Below are positions 42,901-54,522 of a DNA stretch of 64,000 nt, in pieces; within the stretch, counting starts at the first letter, position 1, and every line of letters starts with the position of its first letter. The notes beneath the pieces were generated by a model. The model ran no database searches and was not told where the DNA came from. It was given only the letters and a program-made list of their open reading frames with translations. Position numbers and translations under genes: made by a program. Origin of the DNA: Ruegeria denitrificans (GTDB taxonomy: Bacteria > Pseudomonadota > Alphaproteobacteria > Rhodobacterales > Rhodobacteraceae); the NCBI RefSeq assembly GCF_001458295.1, contig NZ_CYUD01000005.1, positions 124,001 through 188,000 of the forward strand. The letters are read 5' to 3'.

Positions 42901-44981
42901 GTCACCGCCTCTAGATCTGGGCGGGCAAGTCCGCGGTTTTCCGGAGCAATTTCATGATCACGATCCACCGGCGTTGCGCTGCGTACCAGATCCAACCAGG
43001 CTTCGTGCTGTTTGCGAACCTCTTCGGCGGGGATGACCTGTTCTGTATCCAGCCGGAAGGTCCACAGGATAAAGGACAGCAACATCAACGCAGTTACCAA
43101 TACGGCCAGCCACCAGATCCACCAGACCAGTGCGAACATCCAGACCCCGCTGAGCACGCATAGAGTGAACCCGATCCCGGTGTTGCGCGGCATCGAAATA
43201 TCCTCGTATTCCTCCGGCGTCGGATAGGCCTCACCCCGTTCTTTGGCGGCAGCAAAGTTATCCCGATCCGTCACCCGTGGGATGACAGCAAAATTGTAGG
43301 GAGGCGGTGGCGACGGGATCGACCATTCCAGCGTGCGCGCATCCCATGGATCGCCGACCGGGACGCGGGTTTTTTCGCGGTCGCGGATACTGACCCACAA
43401 TTGGACGATCACTGACAAAAGCGCCGACAGGATCACCAACGCACCGATAACAGCGACGATCATATAAGGGTGAAAACTGGGGTCCTCCCAACTGAACGAC
43501 CGGCGCGGCATCCCCATCAGCCCAACAAAATAAAGCGGCAGGAAGGTCAGCATGAACCCGACCGTCCACAGCGCCACCGTGATACGGCCCCAATATTCGT
43601 TCAGCCGGAACCCAAATGCTTTAGGGAACCAGTAATTATATCCGGCCAGCAGACCGAACAGCACACCCGGCAGCAGAACATTGTGGAAATGGGCCACGAG
43701 GAACAGGGTGTTATGCACCTGATAGTCGACCGTCGGATTCGCTAGGATCACACCCGACAACCCGCCAATCACGAACAGCATCAAGAAGGACAGGCCGTAC
43801 AGCATCGGCACCGAAAACCGGATACGGCCCCGGTACAAGGTTGCCATCCAGTCATAGGCCTTAACCCCGGTTGGAATGGCAATCAGCATAGTAGCGATAC
43901 CGAACACCGCATTGATCAACGCGCTTTGGCCCATGGTAAAGAAATGGTGTAGCCAGACGGTGAAGGACAACACCGCGATGCACATCGTGGCAATCACCAA
44001 TGAGTTGTAGCCATAAAGCCGCTTGGCCGAGAAGGTAGCAAAAACCTCGGAATAGATGCCATAGGCGGGCAGCACCAGCAGATAGACCTCGGGGTGGCCG
44101 AACAGCCAGAACAGGTTGGCATAGTTCATCATGTTGCCGCCAAGGTCGTTGGTGAAAAAGTGGAAATCCAGATACCGATCCGCCGCCAGCATCAGCGCGG
44201 CCACACCTAGCGGCGGCATGGCGAAGATGATCAGGATCGAGCTGCTGATGATCGTCCAGCAATACATCGGCAGCCGCATGAATTTCATCCCTGGCGCGCG
44301 CAGCTTATAGATCGTGACGGCAAAGTTGATCCCCGTTAGCGTGGTTCCGATACCCGATACAACAATGGCCCAGATCCAGTAATCCGGCCCCACGCCGGGG
44401 TTAAATGCGGCACCGGTATAGGGTGGATAGGCGGTCCACCCCCCAGTCGAGAAATTGCCCACCACCAGCGACACCATCAGCATCATTCCCGCCGAGACGG
44501 TCAGGCCCAAGCTAATCTGGTTCATCACCGGAAAGGCCACATCCCGCGCACCGATCATCAGCGGGATCAGGTAATTCGCGATCCCGAAGACAAAGGGCAC
44601 GGCGACAAAGAACACCATGATCGTGCCGTGGGTACTGAACAGTTCGGCGAAATGTTCGGCTGCAAGAAACCCGTCACCCGGCCCGACAGCCTGTTGAGCG
44701 CGCATGACCACGCCCTCAAGCACGCCTCGCGCCAACATGACGATGGCAAAGACGATATACATGATGCCGATTTTCTTGTGATCGGCACTGGTTAGCCAGT
44801 CGCGCCACAATGGGCCCCACAGACGAAACCATGTCAGCGATCCGACCACAACGATGACGCCAATGATCACTATGGCTGCCGCTGAGTTGGCCACGATCTC
44901 ATTCGCGTTAGGATTTTGGATCAAACCCGTGATCGGGAAAGCATCCCAATTGAGGCGGCCAAAGAATCCAGTGTCGGTCAT
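42897..44981 (-). CDS. cyoB: Cytochrome o ubiquinol oxidase subunit I
   Basis: This 694-residue haem-copper oxidase subunit I has the CuB and cross-link region FWLFGHPEVYLLVLP, the paired CuB histidines in WLHHFFTMG and the haem ligands in VAHFHNVLLPG. MVFFVAVPFVFGIANYLIPL is the conserved early helix region. It contains the low-spin haem and the haem-CuB centre that reduces oxygen to water and pumps protons. Together with a CyoA lacking CuA ligands it is a quinol oxidase rather than a cytochrome c oxidase. It overlaps cyoA and cyoC by four bases each. Confidence 0.95.
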   Translation of the reverse strand: MTDTGFFGRLNWDAFPITGLIQNPNANEIVANSAAAIVIIGVIVVVGSLTWFRLWGPLWRDWLTSADHKKIGIMYIVFAIVMLARGVLEGVVMRAQQAVGPGDGFLAAEHFAELFSTHGTIMVFFVAVPFVFGIANYLIPLMIGARDVAFPVMNQISLGLTVSAGMMLMVSLVVGNFSTGGWTAYPPYTGAAFNPGVGPDYWIWAIVVSGIGTTLTGINFAVTIYKLRAPGMKFMRLPMYCWTIISSSILIIFAMPPLGVAALMLAADRYLDFHFFTNDLGGNMMNYANLFWLFGHPEVYLLVLPAYGIYSEVFATFSAKRLYGYNSLVIATMCIAVLSFTVWLHHFFTMGQSALINAVFGIATMLIAIPTGVKAYDWMATLYRGRIRFSVPMLYGLSFLMLFVIGGLSGVILANPTVDYQVHNTLFLVAHFHNVLLPGVLFGLLAGYNYWFPKAFGFRLNEYWGRITVALWTVGFMLTFLPLYFVGLMGMPRRSFSWEDPSFHPYMIVAVIGALVILSALLSVIVQLWVSIRDREKTRVPVGDPWDARTLEWSIPSPPPPYNFAVIPRVTDRDNFAAAKERGEAYPTPEEYEDISMPRNTGIGFTLCVLSGVWMFALVWWIWWLAVLVTALMLLSFILWTFRLDTEQVIPAEEVRKQHEAWLDLVRSATPVDRDHEIAPENRGLARPDLEAVT

Positions 44982-45925
44982 TGCACGCCCTCTTGCCCGA
45001 ATTCAGCGGTTCCCGGTTGTTGATCAGGTGGCAGCGGTTGCCCGCCATGATAACGATGCAGAATAGACTGGAACAGATCGCCCTCCCCCAGCGTGAAATA
45101 CAACGCATTGAGCGGCATCAGCGGCGTGCCCAATGTCGCCTGCACCTCATCACGATCCGTGCGCATGGCCAATGTTCGGTAGGTGTCATCAGTCAGTGGG
45201 ATGCCGTTGGTGCGGACGCTTTCAACCCAAGCCTCAAAATCTTTGGATTGCATCGCCTGGGTCAGAAATTTTTGCTTAGTAAATCCCCGCCCATTATACT
45301 GCGTGTTTTCGCCCTGCATCGTTTCGGGCGTGTCAGCCACCAGATGCAGCTGGGTCGTCATACCGGGCATAGCATAAATCTGCCCCGCTAATGCCGGGAT
45401 CATAAAGGACTGCATCACCGTATCCGTCGTCAGCGTCATCGCCACTTGCTGTTTGACCGGAATACCCAGCTCTCCAACAGTTGCGATACCAAGGTCTGGG
45501 TAGATGAACAGCCATTTCCAGTCGAGGCCAACGACCTGCACGTTCAGCGCAGGCGTCTCGCCGAACGGGGCCGCATAAGGGTCAAGCCAGTGAGTGGCTT
45601 TCCACAGGTAAAAGGACAGCAGCGCCACGATCACGACCGGCACGCCCCACATGGCAAATTCCAGCTTGGCCGAGAAATCCCATTTTGGCCGATACTCAGC
45701 GGCGCTGCCCTTGCGCCGCCGGTACCGCAAGGCAATCAGCGGCACCAATACCAAAACAGGCAACACGGCTATCATGATCAGAACGGTTGCCCGCAACAAA
45801 TGGGTTTTCTGAACTGCAGCAATAGGGCCTTGTGGGTCCATGAAACTGTTGCTTGCCCATGTCATCTGTGCCGAGGCCGCCACAACCGCGATCACCAGTG
45901 CCATTGCTGAAGGTTTGAGTAAGGC
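44978..45925 (-). CDS. cyoA: Cytochrome o ubiquinol oxidase subunit II
   Basis: This 315-residue protein starts at a GTG at 45925 that has AGAGGA nine bases upstream; the ATG at 45904 is an alternative. It has a signal segment and two membrane spans (TVLIMIAVLPVLVLVPLIAL, AMWGVPVVIVALLSFYLW). The cupredoxin domain carries VVGLDWKWLFIYPDLGIATV. The CuA-binding cysteines of cytochrome c oxidases are absent, which marks a quinol-oxidising enzyme. E. coli CyoA is a lipoprotein, but no lipobox Cys is visible here. It heads the operon, divergent from a murein transglycosylase gene. Confidence 0.93.
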   Translation of the reverse strand, partial: ALLKPSAMALVIAVVAASAQMTWASNSFMDPQGPIAAVQKTHLLRATVLIMIAVLPVLVLVPLIALRYRRRKGSAAEYRPKWDFSAKLEFAMWGVPVVIVALLSFYLWKATHWLDPYAAPFGETPALNVQVVGLDWKWLFIYPDLGIATVGELGIPVKQQVAMTLTTDTVMQSFMIPALAGQIYAMPGMTTQLHLVADTPETMQGENTQYNGRGFTKQKFLTQAMQSKDFEAWVESVRTNGIPLTDDTYRTLAMRTDRDEVQATLGTPLMPLNALYFTLGEGDLFQSILHRYHGGQPLPPDQQPGTAEFGQEGVQ

Positions 45926-46114
45926 CACGCCAGATCGTCCTCTTGAGCCTTCGTTTCGGCCAACTATCGGCAGAGTCACAGATTTTCTCAAGGTTTTTTC
46001 CAAAACCGCCGTTTGCTTCACACCCTGCGTGAACAACCACAGCATTAGGATTGCACAAATCAAGCCTGAGGATGCGGTTGACTTAACATCGCGGGCGGGT
46101 GAGACATTTTGGTG

Positions 46115-47350
46115 ATGCGTTGGATTATTCTCGCCCTTAGCCTTTGGTGTCTTTCAACAAGCGCAAACGCGCAGGACCGCGCGGCGGTTGAACGCCAGTT
46201 TCAGGCGTGGCTGCAGAATACGGTCTGGCCTCGGGCCAAAGCCAAAGGTGTTTCTCGCACGACCATGCGACAGGCATTTGACGGAGTCACACTCAACTGG
46301 AAGTTACCTGATCTGGTACCCCCGGGTGAGTCTGCACAGACACTCAAACAGCAAAAACAGGCTGAATTCGGATCGCCCGGTCGATATTTCAATGCAAGAT
46401 CCGTTCAGGGCGCAGCCGCCACAGGGCGCCAAATGGCTAAGCGCCACGCAGAGACTTTGGCAAGAGTCGAGGCGGAAACCGGGGTTCCCGGACGAATCAT
46501 TCTGGCCATTTGGGGCCGTGAGAGCGGATATGGTCAGGTACCAATCCGCCACGATGCCTTTCAGGTATTGGGGACCAAGGGGTTCATGAGCACACGGTCC
46601 GCCTATTTCACCGATGAACTGATCGCCGCGCTGAAAATTGCCGAAGCCAGACATCCACCGCTGGGCACGTTGAAAAGCAGTTGGGCAGGTGCTTTGGGTC
46701 AACCGCAATTCATGCCCTCGAACTTTCTGACCTACGCAGCGGATGGCAATGGCGACGGGCGGGCAGATATCTGGGGCTCGGCCGAAGATACAATCGCATC
46801 TATCGGGCATTTCCTGTCACAACATGGCTGGGTCACCGGGCGGGATTGGGGGTTCGAGGTCACGGTTCCCACCCAGATAAGCTGTGCGTTGGAGGGGCCG
46901 GATCAGGGTCGGCCCATTCAGGACTGGGCCGAGATGGGGATCTCACGGGTGTCAGGCAGACCTTTTCCAGCGCACGAACTGCCCGGCGAGGGGTTTTTGA
47001 TGATGCCCGCAGGACGCAATGGGCCAGCCTTTATCGTCACGCCGAATTTCTATGTGCTCAAGGATTACAACAAAAGTGATCTCTACGCCCTGTTTGTGGG
47101 CCATGTCGGGGATCGCATTCAATATGGTGTCGGAGATTTCAAAGCCCGTTGGGGCAAGGTTGACGCCCTGTACCGGTCAGACATCGCCGCCATGCAGCGA
47201 ACGCTGGAAAGTCAGGGTCATGACGTCGGAGGCGCGGATGGATTGCCGGGGTTCAAGACCCGACGCTCGATCGGGCGCTGGCAAAAGGCTACAGGGCGCA
47301 GCCCGACCTGCTTTCCCAATGCCGCTATGAAATCCACTTTGGCACAGTAA
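46115..47350 (+). CDS. Lytic murein transglycosylase, MltB family
   Basis: This 411-residue protein has a Sec signal peptide (MRWIILALSLWCLSTSANA). The SLT_2 catalytic domain covers about residues 25-320, with the catalytic Glu in IILAIWGRESGYG. Family motifs QPQFMPSNFLTYAADGNGDG and SIGHFLSQHGW are present. A C-terminal peptidoglycan-binding domain of about 55 residues contains DIAAMQRTLESQGHDVGGAD. It cleaves the glycan strand with 1,6-anhydro ring formation in the periplasm. The ATG at 46115 is chosen over an upstream TTG. No lipobox is present, so it is soluble, unlike E. coli MltB. Confidence 0.91.
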   Translation: MRWIILALSLWCLSTSANAQDRAAVERQFQAWLQNTVWPRAKAKGVSRTTMRQAFDGVTLNWKLPDLVPPGESAQTLKQQKQAEFGSPGRYFNARSVQGAAATGRQMAKRHAETLARVEAETGVPGRIILAIWGRESGYGQVPIRHDAFQVLGTKGFMSTRSAYFTDELIAALKIAEARHPPLGTLKSSWAGALGQPQFMPSNFLTYAADGNGDGRADIWGSAEDTIASIGHFLSQHGWVTGRDWGFEVTVPTQISCALEGPDQGRPIQDWAEMGISRVSGRPFPAHELPGEGFLMMPAGRNGPAFIVTPNFYVLKDYNKSDLYALFVGHVGDRIQYGVGDFKARWGKVDALYRSDIAAMQRTLESQGHDVGGADGLPGFKTRRSIGRWQKATGRSPTCFPNAAMKSTLAQ

Positions 47351-47752
47351 CGATTCGTTCGTTGCCCGTGCAAAATTTGCTGCTTCCGGCCCTTCCTTGG
47401 CGTCAAGTTTGCGAGACAGGCTTCACAAAAATGTCAAGAATGGGTGAAGTTTCATTATTAAATTTCCGAACCTACGCCCATTTCGCTTACGATCCACCTG
47501 TAGTTGCTTAAATTGTGTGCAGCATCTTTATCCCGATTTGAAATAATGCCACCTTCGGCGGCAGTGAAAGGCGACTTTCGCAATCAAGTTCCCGACTGCA
47601 AACCGAAAGACTGCGACGCGGTGTTCCTTGCGATCAGAAGAGCAAAAACCCGAATACGTCCCGGTCTTGTTCTGGGTCGGACAAACAAGGTGGCCAGCAG
47701 CCATCCTGAATGGATGCGCATGCGGGATCACCAAAAACGGGAGTAGAAAAAC
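47351..47752. other. About 400 bases without a recognisable gene, upstream of the opp operon
   Basis: The stretch separates the transglycosylase stop from oppA. An 80-codon frame at 47504-47746 has no homologue-like motif and no good ribosome site. The region is relatively AT-rich around 47440-47530 and probably holds the opp promoter and leader. Confidence 0.45.
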
Positions 47753-49381
47753 ATGAACAAGTATATTCGTACATCTCTGGCGGGGTTGTTGACCACGACC
47801 ATGATCACCGGGGCCGCCTTTGCTGCTGGCACCCATCCTGACACCGGCGAAGCGCTGGCGGATGATCAGACCTTTATCTATCGTCTTGGTGATGAACACA
47901 GCTCGGTCGACCCGCAGGTTGTCGAAGATACCTATGGTGCCGAAATCACCCGCGACCTGTTCGAAGGTCTGATGAACCAAGACGAAGACGGCAATCTGGT
48001 TCCGGGTGTTGCCACCGAGTACACCACCAACGACACCAAAGATGTTTACACCTTCACCCTGCGTGATAACGCCAAATGGTCCAACGGCGACCCGGTGACA
48101 GCAGGTGATTTTGTCTATGCCTGGAAACGCGCTGTCGATCCTGAACTGTCCTCGCCCTATGCCTGGTTCATGGAACTGATGTCGATCGAGAATGCCGCTG
48201 AAATTATCGCCGGGAACAAGCCAATTGATGAGTTGGGTGTCAAAGCCATCGACGACCACACCCTGGAAGTTACCCTGAGCGCGCCCCTGCCCTATTTCCC
48301 GCAGATGACCACGCACTCCACCACCTTCCCGGCCCCGCAGAAAGTGATCGAGGAACACGGCGACGCCTGGACCCGGCCTGAAAACATCGTCTCGAACGGT
48401 GCCTATATCTGGACCGAACATTTGCCGCAGGAACGCTCGGTTCGTGAGCGTAACGAGATGTACTGGGACAATGAAAACACGATCCTGGACAAAGTAGTGA
48501 CGCTGGTCATTAACGACGAAAACGTCGCTTTGACCCGCTATCTGGCTGGCGAACTGGACCGCACCGAAGTACCCGCAGGGCAATTTCCCCGCATGAGCCA
48601 GGAACACCCAGATCAGGCCATCAGCTTTCCGCGCCTGTGTAACTACTATTATACATTCAACCTGACAGAAGACGGCCCCGAAGCGTTCAAGGACCCCAAT
48701 GTCCGTCAGGCGCTGTCACTGGCCGTTGATCGCGAGATCATCACCGAAAAAGTAATGGCTGGTGGCCAGCCACAGGCTTACACTTTTGCACCCGAAGCGA
48801 CTGCTGGATTCACGGTCCCAGAGGTCGAGATGGCCTCGATGACTCAGCCCGAGCGGGATGAACTGGCCAAGGAATTGCTGGCCGGTGCCGGTTACGGCCC
48901 AGACAATCCGCTGAGCTTCGAGATGGTCTACAACACCAACGAAGACCATAAAAAGGTCGCCGTTGCGCTGAGCCAGATGTGGAAGCAGAAGCTGGGTGTG
49001 AGTGTTGAGCTGGCCAACATGGAATGGAAAGTCTTCCTGGAAGAGCGTGGCAACCAGAACTTCGATCTAGCCCGTGGCGCATGGTGCGGCGACTATAACG
49101 AAGCTTCCACTTTCCTGGATCTGCTGCAATCGCAATCGGGCTACAACGACGGCAAGTACAACAATGCCCGCGTTGACGAGTTGCTGGCCGAAGCTAAAAC
49201 CTCGGACAACCCGGCACCGCTGTATACAGAGGTTGAGCGGATCATTGCGCAGGAAACTCCTGTGATCCCGATCTACCACTATGCTGGCGTCTACATGATG
49301 GACACCGACGTCGGGAACTGGCCGATCAACAATGTTGAGCAGAACTGGTACTCGAAGAACCTCTATAAACGCGCCGAGTAA
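47753..49381 (+). CDS. oppA: Oligopeptide ABC transporter substrate-binding protein
   Basis: This 542-residue protein has a Sec signal peptide (LAGLLTTTMITGAAFAAG). The SBP_bac_5 domain has LGDEHSSVDPQVVEDTYGAE, RDLFEGLMNQDEDGNLVPG, FTLRDNAKWSNGDPVTAGDF and KDPNVRQALSLAVDREII. It binds peptides in the periplasm for the OppBC-DF transporter downstream. Members with this start are close to E. coli OppA/MppA in length. It is the first gene of the operon and is followed by a strong intercistronic hairpin, which commonly leaves the binding protein message in excess. Confidence 0.94.
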   Translation: MNKYIRTSLAGLLTTTMITGAAFAAGTHPDTGEALADDQTFIYRLGDEHSSVDPQVVEDTYGAEITRDLFEGLMNQDEDGNLVPGVATEYTTNDTKDVYTFTLRDNAKWSNGDPVTAGDFVYAWKRAVDPELSSPYAWFMELMSIENAAEIIAGNKPIDELGVKAIDDHTLEVTLSAPLPYFPQMTTHSTTFPAPQKVIEEHGDAWTRPENIVSNGAYIWTEHLPQERSVRERNEMYWDNENTILDKVVTLVINDENVALTRYLAGELDRTEVPAGQFPRMSQEHPDQAISFPRLCNYYYTFNLTEDGPEAFKDPNVRQALSLAVDREIITEKVMAGGQPQAYTFAPEATAGFTVPEVEMASMTQPERDELAKELLAGAGYGPDNPLSFEMVYNTNEDHKKVAVALSQMWKQKLGVSVELANMEWKVFLEERGNQNFDLARGAWCGDYNEASTFLDLLQSQSGYNDGKYNNARVDELLAEAKTSDNPAPLYTEVERIIAQETPVIPIYHYAGVYMMDTDVGNWPINNVEQNWYSKNLYKRAE

Positions 49382-49396
49382 TCGTCTTTGAACCAC

Positions 49397-49426
49397 GCCC
49401 TGTCCCGGATGCAACCGGGGCAGGGC
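49397..49426 (+). terminator. Intercistronic hairpin between oppA and oppB
   Basis: A 12-bp stem (GCCCTGTCCCGG/CCGGGGCAGGGC, one G-U pair) encloses a 6-base loop in the 66-base gap. There is no T tract after it, so it is more likely an mRNA-stabilising or attenuating structure than a full terminator. Confidence 0.65.
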
Positions 49427-49447
49427 CAATAATCATGGGGGCATGAA

Positions 49448-50371
49448 ATGCTTGCCTATAGTCTACGGCGACTACTGGTCGCCATACCGACGATCCTGTT
49501 GCTAATCGTCGCCTGTTTCTTTCTGATGCACTTCGCACCCGGTGGGCCCTTTACCTCGGAGCGGCCTCTGCCACCGGCAGTTCTGGCTAATATCGAGGCC
49601 CGCTATGGGCTGGATCAACCGCTGTGGAAGCAGTTGTGGGATTACCTCTACAACATCGTCGTGCATTTCGATTTCGGCCCGTCCTTCAAGTTCAAGGACC
49701 GCGATGTGAACGACATCATCGCGCAGGGTTTTCCGATCTCGCTGACCTATGGGTCGCTTTCGTTTCTGGCCGCCACAACTGTTGGTGTGAGTCTGGGGAT
49801 CGCCGCCGCAATCAAGCACAACAGCTGGATCGACTATTTCGCCGTGGGTCTGGGCATTGCCGCACAGGCGCTGCCGAACTTCATCATGGGCCCGATCCTG
49901 ATCCTGACTTTCACTCTGTGGCTTGGGTTGCTACCCGGTGGCGGCTGGAATGGTGGTCAGTGGCAATATCTGATCATGCCAGTCATTGCGCTGGCGACCT
50001 CATACATGGGGTCGATTGCGCGGATCACGCGGTCGTCCATGCTTGAGGTTCTGAACTCGAACTTCATCCGCACCGCGCGCGCCAAGGGCCTGCCGACCAG
50101 AACCGTGATCTGGCGCCATGCGTTGAAGCCAACTTTGCTGCCCGTGGTGTCTTATCTGGGGCCGGTTTTTGTCTATGTGCTGACCGGTTCGGTCTTTGTC
50201 GACATCTATTTCTCGACCGGGGGTTTGGGTCAGGCCTATGTCGGCTCGGCCCTGTCGCGGGACTATGCGGTGCTGTTGGGGGTCACGATCCTCTACGGGG
50301 CGCTGACCGTTGTTGTGAACCTGCTGACCGACCTGGCCTATGCCTGGTTCGATCCGAAAATCCGGTACTGA
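49448..50371 (+). CDS. oppB: Oligopeptide ABC transporter permease
   Basis: This 307-residue permease starts MLAYSLRRLLVAIPTILLL, the typical OppB/DppB N-terminal span. It has the EAA-loop region RTARAKGLPTRTVIWRHALK and GSVFVDIYFSTGGLGQ. Six membrane spans are expected. With OppC it forms the peptide channel. The ATG follows GGGGGCATGAA about 8 bases upstream. Confidence 0.94.
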   Translation: MLAYSLRRLLVAIPTILLLIVACFFLMHFAPGGPFTSERPLPPAVLANIEARYGLDQPLWKQLWDYLYNIVVHFDFGPSFKFKDRDVNDIIAQGFPISLTYGSLSFLAATTVGVSLGIAAAIKHNSWIDYFAVGLGIAAQALPNFIMGPILILTFTLWLGLLPGGGWNGGQWQYLIMPVIALATSYMGSIARITRSSMLEVLNSNFIRTARAKGLPTRTVIWRHALKPTLLPVVSYLGPVFVYVLTGSVFVDIYFSTGGLGQAYVGSALSRDYAVLLGVTILYGALTVVVNLLTDLAYAWFDPKIRY

Positions 50372-50381
50372 GGGGCTGGCA

Positions 50382-51311
50382 ATGCTTGGAAAATCACAAA
50401 AAGCCGCCCAGCTGGCCGGAGACGTTACCGACCACACGGTTATTCAGGGGCGTTCACTATGGCAGGACGCACGAATGCGGTTCGTCCGCAACAAGGCCGC
50501 GATGGCCAGCGTATTCATATTGGGACTGATCGTCCTGTTCACGATCATCGGCCCGTATTTCGCCGTGTGGAGCAACGAGGAAATTGACTGGAACGTCATG
50601 GGCGACGTAGCCGGCATGGGAATGCCTTCAATCGAAACCGGGCACTATTTCGGCGTCGACGACCTAGGACGCGATCTTTACAGCCGCGTCATTCAGGCCA
50701 CCACAACATCGCTGCTGGTAGGATTGATCGGGGCGGCGACTGCACTGATCGTCGGCACCTGCTATGGTATTGCCGCCGGATATATCGGCGGGCGCACCGA
50801 TGGCGTCATGATGCGTTTCGTCGACATCCTGCTGGCAATCCCGGCTACTTTGATCGTCATTTTGCTTCTGGTCGTGGCGGGGCGATCGTTCTTTATGCTG
50901 TTCATCGCGCTTGGCGCGGTAGGCTGGCTGACCATGGCGCGGATCGTGCGAGGCCAAACCCTGACCCTAAAGAACCGCGAGTTCATTGAGGCCGCCCGCG
51001 CCGCCGGTGTCAGTGAGTTAACCATCATGTATCGCCATATCCTGCCCAACCTGTTGGGTGTGGTGATTGTCTATGCCTCGCTGTTGGTGCCGGAAATGAT
51101 CCTGATGGAAAGCTTCATCTCGTTCCTTGGGCTTGGTATCTCGGAGCCCTACACGTCTCTGGGTCGTCTGATCGCCGAAGGCGCAGGAACGATGGCTTAC
51201 GGGACGCTGTGGCAGTTGATGTACCCGCTGACAATCTATGTCGCCATCATCATCTCGATGTTCTTCATCGGCGATGGTTTGCGTGACGCTCTGGACCCGA
51301 AGGATCGCTGA
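50382..51311 (+). CDS. oppC: Oligopeptide ABC transporter permease
   Basis: This 309-residue permease has a cytoplasmic N terminus (QDARMRFVRNKAAMASVFIL) and DDLGRDLYSRVIQATTTSLL. The EAA loop is EFIEAARAAGVSELTIMYRH, and the end is SFISFLGLGISEPYTSLG plus GDGLRDALDPK. These are standard OppC/DppC motifs. The ATG at 50382 lies 10 bases after oppB, with GAGGGGC upstream; a longer in-frame start would be inside oppB. Confidence 0.94.
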   Translation: MLGKSQKAAQLAGDVTDHTVIQGRSLWQDARMRFVRNKAAMASVFILGLIVLFTIIGPYFAVWSNEEIDWNVMGDVAGMGMPSIETGHYFGVDDLGRDLYSRVIQATTTSLLVGLIGAATALIVGTCYGIAAGYIGGRTDGVMMRFVDILLAIPATLIVILLLVVAGRSFFMLFIALGAVGWLTMARIVRGQTLTLKNREFIEAARAAGVSELTIMYRHILPNLLGVVIVYASLLVPEMILMESFISFLGLGISEPYTSLGRLIAEGAGTMAYGTLWQLMYPLTIYVAIIISMFFIGDGLRDALDPKDR

Positions 51312-51312
51312 T

Positions 51313-53118
<1,806 letters not shown>

Positions 53119-53125
53119 CCCCAAC

Positions 53126-53151
53126 CCCGAGGCCGGTCATCCGGCTTCGGG
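53126..53151 (+). terminator. Hairpin after the opp operon
   Basis: An 11-bp stem CCCGAGGCCGG/CCGGCTTCGGG (one G-U pair) with a TCAT loop starts 8 bases after the oppDF stop. It lacks a T tract, so termination may depend on other factors. Confidence 0.6.
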
Positions 53152-53422
53152 ATATGCCGAAGGTGGCAAAACCGCCGCAACCATCCTCACAGGCAGATCA
53201 ATTTCAAACCAAATGTCTGTTGCCGCTGTGGATCGGGGCAGAAATCCGCAATGTGGCGACTGAAACAACGCGATCGTTTTGACTCTTACCTCACCGGGTG
53301 GCACCATCTTTGGGAAAGACGTGCTGGTTGTTTGTGAGCGTTGATTGTTCGGTCCGCAGCGCCTAAGTGGTCCACGTAGTACAAAGATTGGCAGACATAG
53401 TTTAAGTTAGTTGAGAGGTCAT
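53152..53422. promoter_or_regulatory. Non-coding region upstream of galU
   Basis: About 270 bases without a convincing reading frame. The last part (AGTACAAAGATTGGCAGACATAGTTTAAGTTAG) is AT-rich and probably contains the galU promoter; a GAGAGG ribosome site precedes the ATG. No other structure was recognised. Confidence 0.4.
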
Positions 53423-54316
53423 ATGGCACGTAAGGTCACAAAGGCGATCTTCCCCGTTGCAGGGCTTGGCACCCGATTCCTGCCTGCGACAAAGTCGGTC
53501 CCAAAAGAGATCATGACGTTGGTTGACCGCCCGCTGGTACAATATGCCATTGATGAGGCACGTGCCGCCGGCATCACCGAATTCATTTTTGTCACGTCAC
53601 GCGGCAAGTCCGCACTTGAAGATTATTTCGACCACAATCTGGTTCTTGAGCAGGAGCTGAAGTCCAAAGGCAAAGATGAGTTGCTGGAAACCTTGAGCGC
53701 CACCAATATGGAAAGTGGTGCGATTGCCTATATTCGTCAGCACAAAGCGCTGGGGCTTGGCCATGCAGTCTGGTGCGCCCGTCGATTGATTGGTGATGAG
53801 CCGTTTGCGGTGATGTTGCCCGACGACGTGATTGCTGCCGACAAGCCATGCCTGCAGCAGATGATCGAGGCTTATGAAGAAACCGGCGGTAACATGGTCG
53901 CGGCCATGGAGGTTCCCGCCAACAAGACCAGTTCATACGGCGTGCTGGATGTGGGCGAAAACATTGGCTCGGTCGTACGAGCACGCGGTATGGTTGAGAA
54001 ACCTAAACCTGAAGAGGCACCATCGAATCTGGCGGTAATTGGTCGCTATGTTCTGGGACCCTCGGTACTGTACAATCTGAACCAGAAGAAAAAAGGCAGT
54101 GGGGGTGAGATTCAGCTGACCGATGCCATCGCCGAAGACATTTGCAATGGCGTGCCCGTCTTTGGGTATAAGTTCGATGGGCAGCGGTTCGACTGTGGCT
54201 CAAAATCCGGGTTCCTGCAGGCCACGGTTGCCTTTGCACTGGCCCGCCAGGATTTGCGCGACGATCTGAGCCAGTATTTGCGCGACATCGTGGCAACCGA
54301 TCAGGCCGCGCAGTAG
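53423..54316 (+). CDS. galU: UTP-glucose-1-phosphate uridylyltransferase
   Basis: This 297-residue nucleotidyltransferase starts MARKVTKAIFPVAGLGTRFL with the signature PATKSVPKEIMTLVDRPLVQ. It also has LGLGHAVWCARRLIGDEPFA and VMLPDDVIA, and ends with GQRFDCGSKSGFLQATVAFA. It makes UDP-glucose from UTP and glucose-1-phosphate for polysaccharide and lipid sugar synthesis. The ATG at 53423 is preceded by GAGAGG. The neighbouring GDP-fucose genes point to surface polysaccharide, but galU has its own terminator. Confidence 0.96.
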   Translation: MARKVTKAIFPVAGLGTRFLPATKSVPKEIMTLVDRPLVQYAIDEARAAGITEFIFVTSRGKSALEDYFDHNLVLEQELKSKGKDELLETLSATNMESGAIAYIRQHKALGLGHAVWCARRLIGDEPFAVMLPDDVIAADKPCLQQMIEAYEETGGNMVAAMEVPANKTSSYGVLDVGENIGSVVRARGMVEKPKPEEAPSNLAVIGRYVLGPSVLYNLNQKKKGSGGEIQLTDAIAEDICNGVPVFGYKFDGQRFDCGSKSGFLQATVAFALARQDLRDDLSQYLRDIVATDQAAQ

Positions 54317-54370
54317 CTGCTTCCGAAAACTTTCTATCAGGGTTTCCCTTGATACGGCATCTCGAGACAG

Positions 54371-54398
54371 CCGGGGCGTTCTGCGTCCCGGTTTTTTT
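54371..54398 (+). terminator. Rho-independent terminator after galU
   Basis: An 8-bp stem CCGGGGCG/CGTCCCGG (one G-U pair) with a 5-base loop is followed by seven T residues. Confidence 0.88.
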
Positions 54399-54522
54399 GA
54401 TGCTTCTGAAAGGTTAGCAATTGGTTTTGCGGGCGTCCGGCATGGTCAGGCTGCATTCAGTCGCGCAAAGGCAATGTGGCGCGCAATGCAATTGTCGGAT
54501 CGACAGCCACAGGAGGACGCCC

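Noticed and set aside
47528-48607. Long minus-strand reading frame (359 codons) across oppA
   Set aside because: It is antisense to oppA, whose codon pattern and motifs are clearly real; the minus frame shows no family motifs.
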